Positions 25,627 to 34,700 of a stretch of 64,000 bases of DNA are shown one piece after another. The position numbers and the translations under genes are program-made. Source of the stretch: Sunxiuqinia indica (lineage in GTDB: Bacteria > Bacteroidota > Bacteroidia > Bacteroidales > Prolixibacteraceae); contig NZ_WVEM01000001.1 in the NCBI RefSeq assembly GCF_009847015.1, positions 124,001 through 188,000 of the forward strand. The letters run 5' to 3'. A model generated the notes under the pieces. That model saw only the letters and a program-made list of their open reading frames with translations, did not search any database and was not told the origin of the DNA. Each line of letters opens with the position of its first letter. Position 1 is the stretch's first letter.

Positions 25627-26730
25627 TCAGTTGCTGGCTTCTTTCATTTTAATCATTTCATATTCTTCGGAAAGGTAGGGATAGTCCCAGCACCCCATTC
25701 GATGGTATAAGTAGCCACCAAATCCTTTTTTGTAAATATGTACGCCGTGTAAGGGATGCATTCGATCTAAATTGGGAGCCGATCCAAACATATCATATTC
25801 TGTACAGCCCCATTTTTTAGCTATCCGTATTGCCTCCCATTGAAGAGCGTAACTTGCCATGAGGTTGTTTTTGTCGGTCGATGAAGCTCCGTACAGGTAG
25901 GTGCCCCGGTTTTTAGACAATACTAAAAACATCGACGCTAAAAATTCACCATCGAAGTCAGCCATCAACATCTTAATGTTAACCCCATTTTCACGATTGT
26001 CCTGATTTCTGAAAATATTGGCAAAGTATTCTTCGCTCTGTAGCGGGATATTGTGCCGCATCGCTGTGTCGGAGTATAGTTTGTACCAATCGCAAATATG
26101 CTCGATACCATATTCTTTTATCGAAATACCCTGTTTATTGGCTCGCCTGATGTTATAGCGGGTATTGTATCTCATATTACTCAGTAACTCAGCTTCAGTT
26201 TTATTCAAATTTAAAAGAAAGGTATTTTTGGGTAATATATCGACCGGACTTTTGCGTAAGTTCCACGTATTTGTTTTGTAGTTTATCCTGAATTCCTGAA
26301 TGTTGCTTTCTGGCGGTCCTTGCCAAAAATCAGGATTGCTGAAGTAGTCTGATTCCTGTGACCACTGGTTCTGCCACATTAAATCATAGCGGATAAAGAT
26401 GCAATTTGCAGGTAAATGATTTTTCATTAATTCAGATAATTTCTCAAGAAATACACCTTGGTTTTCAAAGGTGGGTTCCAACTTGGGACCATACGGAACG
26501 TAGGCAAAACAATGAGTGTCATTGATGTACTTGATCAGAACCAATACATCTTCCTTTATTCTTTCATCCGCACTTTTTGCCGGATTTAATAACTTCTTTG
26601 ACACATTTATTTCGAAACCTTTGGGTTGAAATCCCTGATCCCCTTTTACTCGCCCCCAAAATGGTGTTTGTGGGAGTATGTTAGTTGGTTTTATGGCTTC
26701 AATCTCTTTTCTCGCTAGCCTGCAACTCAT
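25627..26730 (-). CDS. FemAB/GNAT-like transferase
   Basis: This 367-residue cytoplasmic protein has the double acetyltransferase fold of the FemAB family, which adds amino acids from aminoacyl-tRNA to lipid II in some bacteria. The family core is TFLLNLNKTEAELLSNMRYNTRYNIRRANKQGISIKEYG and GTYLYGASSTDKNNLMASYALQWEAIRIAKKWGCTEYDMFG. Bacteroidota generally have directly cross-linked peptidoglycan, so the acceptor here is open. It is convergent with the carbonic anhydrase gene and monocistronic, with its own canonical promoter. Confidence 0.85.
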   Translation of the reverse strand: MSCRLARKEIEAIKPTNILPQTPFWGRVKGDQGFQPKGFEINVSKKLLNPAKSADERIKEDVLVLIKYINDTHCFAYVPYGPKLEPTFENQGVFLEKLSELMKNHLPANCIFIRYDLMWQNQWSQESDYFSNPDFWQGPPESNIQEFRINYKTNTWNLRKSPVDILPKNTFLLNLNKTEAELLSNMRYNTRYNIRRANKQGISIKEYGIEHICDWYKLYSDTAMRHNIPLQSEEYFANIFRNQDNRENGVNIKMLMADFDGEFLASMFLVLSKNRGTYLYGASSTDKNNLMASYALQWEAIRIAKKWGCTEYDMFGSAPNLDRMHPLHGVHIYKKGFGGYLYHRMGCWDYPYLSEEYEMIKMKEASN

Positions 26731-26747
26731 TTGTTTTCTTTTTTTTG

Positions 26748-26778
26748 CAAAAGTATGAAAAGGTGATAGCTGTGCAAA
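26748..26778 (-). promoter_or_regulatory. Canonical promoter of the FemAB-like gene
   Basis: On the minus strand TTTG (26778-26775), 19 bases, then TACTTTTG (26755-26748). This is an exact TTTG-N19-TAnnTTTG promoter, 18 bases before the start codon. Confidence 0.8.
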
Positions 26779-27103
26779 TTTCTATGCAGAGGAGTTTAAA
26801 CTACGTTTTTTTGAATCGATAAAGTCGGTTATCCAAAATACACTGACAGTAAAATAGGGGAAGAAGTTCTTTGATTATTTTGTCAAAGGTTTGTTAATGA
26901 TTGTATTGCTGGATTGTAGCTGTCACATTTTAAAATTAATCAGCAAAGAAGAATTTGAGGAAGTGATAACGAAATACCTGCTTATTGTAACCGCAAAGCA
27001 CGAATTATATGGCATACCAATTGGTTTTTGTGTAATCACAACAAAAAGGGATAGGAGAAAAATATACGACTGCAATTAGATCAAATATCACCATTAAAGG
27101 GGA
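26779..27103. other. Gene-free stretch between the FemAB-like gene and feo
   Basis: I see no supported gene here. A 62-codon open frame at 26891-27079 has no ribosome site, no recognisable domain and biased composition, so it is left out. Confidence 0.5.
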
Positions 27104-27134
27104 TTGTCTGTAGACATGTGAAAACCTATTTTTG
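27104..27134 (+). promoter_or_regulatory. feo promoter with overlapping palindrome
   Basis: TTG at 27104-27106 and TATTTTTG at 27127-27134 are 20 bases apart and fit the Bacteroidota promoter. The palindrome TGTCTGTAGACA at 27105-27116 (TGTCT and AGACA arms) overlaps the -33 element, where a repressor would block transcription. The regulator is not identified; a Fur- or DtxR-type metal repressor would be expected for an iron uptake operon. Confidence 0.45.
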
Positions 27135-27224
27135 TGTTAATTGTCAGAAGGAAAAGTACAGCTATACTTAATCGTGTAAGTCTGGAAGTTACATTTGGAA
27201 TATATAAAGAAGGGAAATCGCAAG

Positions 27225-27479
27225 ATGTTAAAAGAGTTGAAAACCAATATCATTAATACAATTGTTAATCTCAAGCCGGGAGAAATAGGTATTATAACTA
27301 ATTTTTCGGTTGATCAGATTCCCGTAAAGTTACAGGAAATGGGGTGTTTGCCGGGTAATGAAGTGCGGCTCATTCAGGTTGCCCCGTTTAACGATCCGTT
27401 GTTTTTAAGTGTAAACGGCAATTTTTTAGCTATCCGTAAAGAGACCGCTGAGTTGATCGAAATTTCAAAAGTTGCATAA
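27225..27479 (+). CDS. feoA: FeoA domain protein
   Basis: This 84-residue SH3-like protein (LKPGEIGIITNF, then LQEMGCLPGNEVRLIQVAPFNDPLFLSVNGNFLAIRKETAELIEI) is a typical FeoA, a small cytoplasmic partner of FeoB. The frame is open from a TTG at 27195, but the ATG at 27225 with an upstream AGAAGGG ribosome site gives the usual length. It ends seven bases before feoB. Confidence 0.92.
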   Translation: MLKELKTNIINTIVNLKPGEIGIITNFSVDQIPVKLQEMGCLPGNEVRLIQVAPFNDPLFLSVNGNFLAIRKETAELIEISKVA

Positions 27480-27485
27480 AAGTGC

Positions 27486-29582
27486 ATGAGCAAAACAATC
27501 AATGTTGCATTAATTGGAAATCCGAACACCGGTAAAACGTCAATTTTCAATTTACTCACTGGCTTAAAACAGAAGGTCGGCAATTATCCCGGTATTACCG
27601 TTGAGAAAAAAGAGGGATTCTGCAAACTTCCTAACGGTGATAAGGCTCACGTTATAGATTTGCCTGGGACGTACAGTTTAAACGCCTCTTCGGCTGATGA
27701 ACAGTTGGTCGTTGAATTACTCCTAAATCCGCAAAGCCAGGATTATCCTGAATTAGCAGTGGTGGTGACCGATGTAGAGAATCTGAAACGAAACCTGTTA
27801 CTTTTCACTCAAATTAAAGATTTAAATGTTCCGACAGTTCTTGTTATCAATATGGCCGATCAGATTGAAAGGCGCGGAATCTCGCTCGATATTGATTTGT
27901 TGGAAAAGAATTTGAATACAAAAGTTGTACTTGTTAGCTCAAGAAAGAACGTTGGCATTGAGCAACTCAAAGAAACAGTCGCAAATTATAAGCAATTGAA
28001 TACCACTGGGTGTGTTGATCTTCGAAAGATTGATCCAGGCTATTTTGCGAAACTGGAAGATGCTTACCGGGGAGAAGACTTGTATCAACTTTGGTTGGTA
28101 GTTTCGCAGGGGGAGCCTTTGCTGAAAATTAATAAAAATCTACTTCCGGTTAACGAGTATTCAGAGAGAAATACGTCAGAGATAAAACGCTTACAGCAAA
28201 AGGAAACCATTGAACGGTACTTGTTTATCAATAAAATTCTGAAGAAAGCCTACAATGTTGATATCACAAAAGCAAAAGATTGGAGAGGAGTCCTGGATCG
28301 TATTTTAACCCATAAATTCTGGGGCTATATTGTTTTTTTCATGATCATGTTGTTGATGTTTCAGGCCATCTACAATTGGAGCAGCATCCCGATGGATTTT
28401 ATCGATCAGTCGTTTTCTCGTTTTAGCGAATGGACAAAAAATACATTGCCTGCCGGAGCATTGACTGATCTATTGTCAGAAGGAGTGATTCCAGGAGTCG
28501 GGGGAATTGTCATTTTTGTACCGCAGATCGCTTTTCTATTTCTGTTTATTTCAATTTTGGAAGAAAGTGGCTACATGAGCCGGATCGTCTTTTTAATGGA
28601 TCGGGTAATGCGCCGTTTTGGATTAAGTGGAAAAAGTGTTGTCCCCCTGATTTCCGGCACCGCGTGCGCAATTCCAGCCGTCATGGCGTCTCGTAATATT
28701 GAAAATTGGAAAGAACGCCTGATTACCATTCTGGTTACTCCGTTTACCACTTGCTCGGCACGTCTTCCGGTTTATCTGATCATTATCGCATTAGTAATTC
28801 CCGACCAAACCGTTCTCGGGTTCAACGTACAAGGGCTGACTCTGATGGGGTTGTATGTGTTAGGATTCGGCATGGCTGTTTTTGCGGCATTTATTCTTAA
28901 CAAGGTGATTAAAAACCGCTCACGTACTTTCTTTGTGGTTGAGATGCCGGGATACAAATTGCCCTTATTGAAGAATGTGCTCTATACGGTTATCGAAAAA
29001 ACGAAAAGCTTTGTGCTTGTCGCCGGAAAGATAATTTTAGCCATTTCAATTGTGCTGTGGTTTTTAGCTTCCAACGGCTATTCTGATGAATTTCATCATG
29101 CCGAGGAAATTGTGCGTAGTCAATCACAAAGTGGCCAACTCTCGGAGTCTGATATCGAGACCGCTATTGCTTCGTATCAGTTAAGGCACTCGTATATTGG
29201 CACTGTTGGCCGAGCTATTGAACCGGCGATTCGCCCCTTGGGGTACGATTGGAAAATTGGTATTGCCTTGATCAGTTCTTTCGCTGCACGCGAGGTTTTT
29301 GTAGGGACTTTAGCAACGATTTACAGCGTTGGAAACGACGAAGAGGCTACCATCAAACAACGCATGTCGGAAGATGTTAACCAGAGAACCGGGCGTAAGC
29401 TATTTAATTTCCCAACGGGAATTTCATTGCTTCTTTTTTATGCTTTTGCACTACAATGCATGAGTACAATTGCTATCGTGAAAAAAGAAACCAATGGCTG
29501 GAAGTGGCCTCTTATTCAGCTCGGATTTATGAGTGGCTTTGCCTATATCGTTGCCATGCTTGCATATCAACTGTTGGCATAA
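27486..29582 (+). CDS. feoB: Ferrous iron transporter FeoB
   Basis: This 698-residue inner-membrane transporter imports Fe2+. The N-terminal G domain shows G1 GNPNTGKTS (about 11-19), G3 DLPGTYSL (about 58-65) and G4 NMAD (about 122-125). The membrane part (about 280 to the end) contains the GVGGIVIFVPQI and GTACAIPAVMASRNI motifs, with a conserved Cys in the latter, and two gate repeats. A short cytoplasmic loop near 540-565 is Ser/Glu rich. Length and order match the family. It forms an operon with feoA and the small Cys-tailed protein. Confidence 0.95.
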   Translation: MSKTINVALIGNPNTGKTSIFNLLTGLKQKVGNYPGITVEKKEGFCKLPNGDKAHVIDLPGTYSLNASSADEQLVVELLLNPQSQDYPELAVVVTDVENLKRNLLLFTQIKDLNVPTVLVINMADQIERRGISLDIDLLEKNLNTKVVLVSSRKNVGIEQLKETVANYKQLNTTGCVDLRKIDPGYFAKLEDAYRGEDLYQLWLVVSQGEPLLKINKNLLPVNEYSERNTSEIKRLQQKETIERYLFINKILKKAYNVDITKAKDWRGVLDRILTHKFWGYIVFFMIMLLMFQAIYNWSSIPMDFIDQSFSRFSEWTKNTLPAGALTDLLSEGVIPGVGGIVIFVPQIAFLFLFISILEESGYMSRIVFLMDRVMRRFGLSGKSVVPLISGTACAIPAVMASRNIENWKERLITILVTPFTTCSARLPVYLIIIALVIPDQTVLGFNVQGLTLMGLYVLGFGMAVFAAFILNKVIKNRSRTFFVVEMPGYKLPLLKNVLYTVIEKTKSFVLVAGKIILAISIVLWFLASNGYSDEFHHAEEIVRSQSQSGQLSESDIETAIASYQLRHSYIGTVGRAIEPAIRPLGYDWKIGIALISSFAAREVFVGTLATIYSVGNDEEATIKQRMSEDVNQRTGRKLFNFPTGISLLLFYAFALQCMSTIAIVKKETNGWKWPLIQLGFMSGFAYIVAMLAYQLLA

Positions 29583-29600
29583 TTGTTGGAGGATTTAAAC

Positions 29601-29729
29601 ATGACACTATTTCAGGACATATTGGTTTATCTCATAGTTGCAGCAGCCCTTTTTTTCCTGGTTAAAAAGTATTTTTTCAAGAATAAGAGTAGTTCATGTA
29701 GCGACGACAAATGTGGCGGGTGCGGCTGA
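29601..29729 (+). CDS. FeoB-associated Cys-rich membrane protein
   Basis: This 42-residue protein begins MTLFQDILVYLIVAAALFFL, a single membrane helix, then a basic stretch (VKKYFFKNK) and a Cys-rich tail (SCSDDKCGGCG). Small proteins of this kind lie after feoB in many Bacteroidota and Firmicutes. The three Cys could bind iron or an Fe-S cluster. A strong GGAGG ribosome site lies at 29588-29592, 19 bases after the feoB stop begins. Its function in transport is not established. Confidence 0.8.
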   Translation: MTLFQDILVYLIVAAALFFLVKKYFFKNKSSSCSDDKCGGCG

Positions 29730-29912
29730 TTTTGAAAAAAGACGAACCGATCTGTGTATTTATCTGCTTCTTTCATAAGTTCCTAACGCGAAACAAACGA
29801 AGTGACTTTTTGGCGATATCGAATGAGGAAAAATAGCTTTCTGTTTGAGTGCGGTGTTAGCCTTTTGCAATTCAGTTAAATTAGCCTATTTTCGAACTCT
29901 TATTTTTGGTGG

Positions 29913-30503
29913 ATGCAGAAAATTGAAAATATTAATGAACGTACTTTGATTGAGCGTTTTAAGGTTGGTGATGAGACCGCCTTTGAGTTGCTGTTTCGTT
30001 TTTATTACGCTGGATTGGTTTTATATGCGAATCAAATTATTTTAAATAGACCTGATTCCGAGGAGATTGTTCAGGACTTTTTTGTTCAATTATGGGAAGA
30101 CCGATTGAAGATCAACTCTGCTGATTCGTTAAAGCCCTACCTGTTCACATGTATTAAAAACAGAGCTTTTAACTATCTGAAAAGTGAGGGTATCAAGGAA
30201 AAGGTTCATCAATATATCAAGGCACAGGTGGAAGAGGATATTCTTTATGATCCCGATATTTATATTTCAGAAGAACTTCAGGGAGAAATAAAGAGAGCAA
30301 TAGACAAATTGCCTGATCGCTGTCGCGAAATATTTATAAAAAGTCGTTTTAAGGGAGATTCTAACGATGAAATCGCTAATGAGCTTGATATTTCGAAGAG
30401 AACCGTTGAAACTCAGATCAGTAAGGCTTTACGAATTCTTCGAGTAGAGTTGAAAGATTATGTTGGATTGCTATTTTTACTCGGAATTCTAAAAAACTTT
30501 TAA
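29913..30503 (+). CDS. ECF sigma factor of the pectin locus (SusC/D-associated)
   Basis: This 196-residue sigma factor is of the group tied to FecR and TonB receptors in Bacteroidota. Region 2 is visible as FYYAGLVLYANQIILNRPDSEEIVQDFFVQLWEDR (about 30-64), and region 4 as AIDKLPDRCREIFIKSRFKGDSNDEIANELDISKRTVETQISKAL. It is followed by a FecR-type anti-sigma gene and a SusC receptor with a signalling domain, so it should be released when the receptor binds its glycan and then activate the locus. Confidence 0.93.
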   Translation: MQKIENINERTLIERFKVGDETAFELLFRFYYAGLVLYANQIILNRPDSEEIVQDFFVQLWEDRLKINSADSLKPYLFTCIKNRAFNYLKSEGIKEKVHQYIKAQVEEDILYDPDIYISEELQGEIKRAIDKLPDRCREIFIKSRFKGDSNDEIANELDISKRTVETQISKALRILRVELKDYVGLLFLLGILKNF

Positions 30504-30596
30504 TAAAAAATAACATTTGCGTACGTGTGCGCGCCTTTTCATTTGTATTAATTAATGGAACAGTAAATAGTTGTTTGCTTGAAACCTAACTGATCA

Positions 30597-31589
30597 ATGA
30601 AAAAGAAGAATTCGATACCAACGAATCAAAAATATGAACGTTCTGTTCAGGAGCATTCCAAACTTTCAGATGAAGATAAACTCATTAAAGCTCATTTGTT
30701 GTATTTACAGAAAGACGAAATAGATACCGATGGAGCATATTCCTTTGTGAAAAAACAGATTCAAAAAGGCCGAAAAGTTTTCCGACTATATGAGCAGTTC
30801 AGTCGTGTTGCTGCGATTTTAATTTTACCGCTACTATTAGTTACCGTCTGGAGTATTTCTAAAATCAGCAATCGCCCGGAGCCTTTAAACGCGAAACAGC
30901 AATTTGTACAATCGGTACAAGAGGTTGTTTGTCCCGTAGGAACCCGATCAAAGGTTCAGTTACCTGATGGCAGCAACGTTTGGCTTAATGCAGGAACAAC
31001 ACTTAAATATAACTTACCGTTTTCATCAGCCAACCGAAATATTGAGCTTCACGGAGAAGCATTTTTGGATGTCGCAAAAGTGGCTAATTCGGAGTTTAAA
31101 GTTTATTCTAATAATGTTGAAGTAGTCGTTCGTGGAACTCAGTTTAATTTCCGATCGTATAATCGCGATGACCGGGTAGAAGTTTGCTTGGTCGAAGGAA
31201 GTATTGATTTGAATATTGGCGGAGAAAATAAGAATATAAAGCGAGCTAAGCTAAAACCTGGAGACCATTTGAGCTATAGTAAAGAGAAAAAATCGACTGA
31301 ACTGATCAATGAAAACCTGAGCAAGTTTATTGCTTGGCGAAAAGGTTTGTTGGTATTTGATGATGCTCCATTACTAGAAGTTGCAAGAGAGTTGGAACGT
31401 TGGTACGGAGTGGAAGTAGAAATTACTGATGAAAATCTTTTGGCTTATCGCTATACGACGACTTTTGAAAATGAATCGATCCAACAAGTTGTCGACTTGC
31501 TTGAGTTAAGTTCATCAATGAAAGTTGAGTATTTACCAAAATCAGAAATAGATTCAGCCAAATCAAAGGTCATATTTAAAAAAAGATAA
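30597..31589 (+). CDS. FecR-type anti-sigma factor
   Basis: This 330-residue inner-membrane protein has a cytoplasmic N-terminus (about 1-64), one membrane helix (VAAILILPLLLVTVWSI, about 67-84), a periplasmic FecR domain (VGTRSKVQLPDGSNVWLNAGTTLKYN, about 108-200) and a C-terminal DUF4974-like domain (LVFDDAPLLEVARELERWYGVEVEI). It would hold the preceding sigma factor and release it on contact with the STN domain of the downstream SusC. Confidence 0.93.
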   Translation: MKKKNSIPTNQKYERSVQEHSKLSDEDKLIKAHLLYLQKDEIDTDGAYSFVKKQIQKGRKVFRLYEQFSRVAAILILPLLLVTVWSISKISNRPEPLNAKQQFVQSVQEVVCPVGTRSKVQLPDGSNVWLNAGTTLKYNLPFSSANRNIELHGEAFLDVAKVANSEFKVYSNNVEVVVRGTQFNFRSYNRDDRVEVCLVEGSIDLNIGGENKNIKRAKLKPGDHLSYSKEKKSTELINENLSKFIAWRKGLLVFDDAPLLEVARELERWYGVEVEITDENLLAYRYTTTFENESIQQVVDLLELSSSMKVEYLPKSEIDSAKSKVIFKKR

Positions 31590-31608
31590 TTGATTTCTAT
31601 AGATGAGA

Positions 31609-31616
31609 TAAATTTG
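31609..31616 (+). promoter_or_regulatory. -7 element of the susC operon
   Basis: TAAATTTG fits TAnnTTTG. It would give a leader of about 100 bases before susC. A TTG is present 16 bases upstream, closer than usual, so the -33 assignment is weak. Confidence 0.4.
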
Positions 31617-31637
31617 TGAGTTGAGAAAAGAAGAATG

Positions 31638-31664
31638 AAAAAGGGAAGTGCTGCAACACTTCCC
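31638..31664 (-). terminator. Minus-strand terminator-like hairpin in the susC leader
   Basis: GGGAAGTG (31643-31650) pairs with CACTTCCC (31657-31664) across CTGCAA. On the plus strand no T run follows, but on the minus strand the hairpin is followed by TTTTT. It could end an RNA transcribed antisense to the susC leader. Confidence 0.45.
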
Positions 31665-31721
31665 CCCGATTTAAATAAAAACTTAATGTTCAAATGTTAA
31701 ATTTAAAATCAGTGCTAATTT

Positions 31722-34700
31722 ATGAAAAAAAACATTGCTAATTTATATCCCGTTTTTCGGAGATATAAAAAAACCTTATCAATTATGCGTAATGTACTAT
31801 TGATTGTATTGGTGACAGCTTTCCAAACGTTTGCGGTAGGAACCTACTCGCAAACTTCAAAGTTGAACCTTGAACTTAAAAATATATCTTTAAAAGATGT
31901 ATTAGCGAAAATTGAAGAACAGTCTAACTATTATTTTTTATATAATAGCGAGTTAATTGATGTTGATCGCAAGGTTGATTTATCAATTCAAAATCAAGAT
32001 GTTGAAGCTGTTCTTTCTGAGATTTTTGATGATTCAAAAGTAACAGTTCTTGTAAAAGAACGCCATATTGTTTTAACTCCTGTAAACACAGTTAGTCAAC
32101 AAGAAGTATCCGTATCTGGTGTTGTTACTGACGACGGAGGCGTGTCGCTTCCTGGAGTAACAGTAGTTGTAAAAGGCACAGCCACCGGAACCGTAACAGA
32201 TTTTGACGGGCGATTCAGCTTAAGTAATGTACCTTCGGATGCAACGCTTCAATTTTCATTTGTTGGAATGAAAACAGCGGAAGTTTTAGTTAACGGACGT
32301 ACAGAAATCAACGTTACCTTGCAAGAAGAAACCATTGGACTGGAAGAAGTGGTCGCTATTGGATATGGAACCATGAGGAAGCGGGATGTGACTGGGTCAG
32401 TTGCATCAGTCACAGGGGAACAACTCGCTGCTGTACCTGTTTCCAACGTGGCGCAAGCTATTCAGGGGCGACTCTCTGGCGTGAATGTAATTTCTCAGGA
32501 CGGACGTCCCGGTGCAGATATTTCGATTCGCGTACGTGGTGGAGGTTCTATTTCTCAAAGTAACGACCCCCTTGTGTTGATTGATGGAATACCAGGCAAT
32601 ATTAGTGATATTCCTGCCGATTTAGTAGAAAGCGTTGATGTACTTAAAGATGCATCTTCTACTGCTATTTTCGGTGCGCGCGGTGCGAATGGTGTTATCC
32701 TCGTGACAACAAAAAGGGGCGAGGCCGGTGAGGCTTCAGTGAGCTATAGCGGTTATGCCAAATTCAATACTCCCATAGGATATCTTGACGCTCTTAGTCC
32801 GTACAATTACTTGGAACAGAAATGGGGGCTTCTCGATGTGTATTTCGGAGAAACGTATACAACACCGTTTCAAAAATTATGGGGAATTGGAGCCCATAAG
32901 GGCGGCAACGCTGGTGGCATTGATGCTTATAAAGATGTGCAGCGATACAACCTTCAAAAGGACGTATATAACAGTTCATTCTCCCAAAACCATGACCTGA
33001 CCATTACTGGCGGAACAGAGAAAACCAAAGTTATTTTCACTGTTAACTACATGGACGAAGATGGTATGAAGCTGAACTCCTATGCAAAAAGAGCTACGGC
33101 ATCGTTCAAGTTAGATCAAGAAATAAGCGAAAAACTAGACTTTAACCTGGATGTACGTTATACGGATAGAAAAACGCTGGGAAATGAAGGTACAACCAAC
33201 GGTTTTGGTTCTGCCCTCTCTGGGTCTTACCGTTTCCGTCCTATCGCTATGGAAGATATAAAAGGTGATCTGGCTATTTTAGATGATTCTTCTTTGGGTG
33301 AAGAGAATTTTGTGATGGAAGACTTGTACAGTCCTGTCAATGTGATCAAAGACCGTGAGAACCTGAATTTGAGACAATCACTACGTGCTACAACCGGTGT
33401 GGATTGGAACATTATTGAAGGCTTGAACTACCGTACTGAATTGACTCTGGCTCGTGATTATTCGCAAACCAAAAACTGGAGAGGTCCCACACCCGCCAGC
33501 GCCAATGAGCAAAGCTATCTGAATAGTGATGGAACGAATATATATTCCGGCGATGCAGATTACAGAAAAGCAAACAGTTGGAGCCTGCGCTGGACTAACA
33601 CCTTGGGTTATGAAATGGTACTGAATGACATTCATCGGATTAATGCTTTGGTTGGTCAGGAAATAACGGACTCAGGCGGCGAAAACATGCGCATCTCAGG
33701 CGAAAAATTTCCGAACAATTTCACCAAGGAGAATGCTTTTGCCAGTATGTCGCAATACGGGTCAGACCTCCAGATTTCTTCGGGAGTTTCTACTCCAAGC
33801 CGTATTCAATCTTATTTCGGCCGGGCAAACTACTCGCTGCGCGATAAATACATGATTACCGCTACTTTCCGTGCTGATGGCTCTTCGAACTTCTCTCCCG
33901 AGCATCGTTGGGGATACTTCCCTGCAGGCTCTTTTGCATGGCGCGTTTCGCAAGAATCGTTTATGGATAACACGAAAAACTGGCTTGATGATCTGAAACT
34001 TCGTGTATCATATGGTGCGGTAGGTAACGATGCTATTAGCGCCGACCAGTGGTCGCAATTGTGGGCCGCCGAAACTGATCCACGTTATCAGATAGGCTTA
34101 GATAATGAACATCAGCCTTCTTATGACTTGGCTTCTGACCAATTTGCAAACCGGGATTTAAAATGGGAAACGACCATTACACGCAACATTGGTCTCGACT
34201 TTACGCTTTATAACAATCGTTTGTGGGGTAGTATCGAAGTTTACAAAAATACCACAAAAGATTTGTTGATGCTAACCGACATTCCATCTATCACCGGATT
34301 TACAACCAGCTACGCCAACATTGGGCAAACCAGCAATAAAGGGGTCGAAATCTCCCTTACCGGCGTGCTATATAAGAATCAGGACTGGAATATTTCGGGA
34401 GGCGCTAACATCAACTTTAACAGAGGTAATATTGACGAACTTGCTGAAGGAGTTCAAAGTGCTTACGGAACGCAATTCCTGCAATCAGGAATTCCGAATT
34501 CTGATTATATCTTGCAGGAAGGAAAACCAGTTGGAATCGTAATGGGCTACCAAATGGACGGAAACGGATATTATACTCCGGCCGATTTCAATTACGACTC
34601 TGCAACAGGGATGTATACCTTAAAAGATGGAATTGCTGATCTTTCAAGTGCTTTTGTTGCCTATCAGGGAGGTTTGGTTCCCGGTGGTCAACAGGCTTAT

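Noticed and set aside
26891-27079. 62-codon open frame upstream of feo
   Set aside because: It has no ribosome site, no recognisable motif and no neighbour overlap, and it lies in AT-rich spacer.
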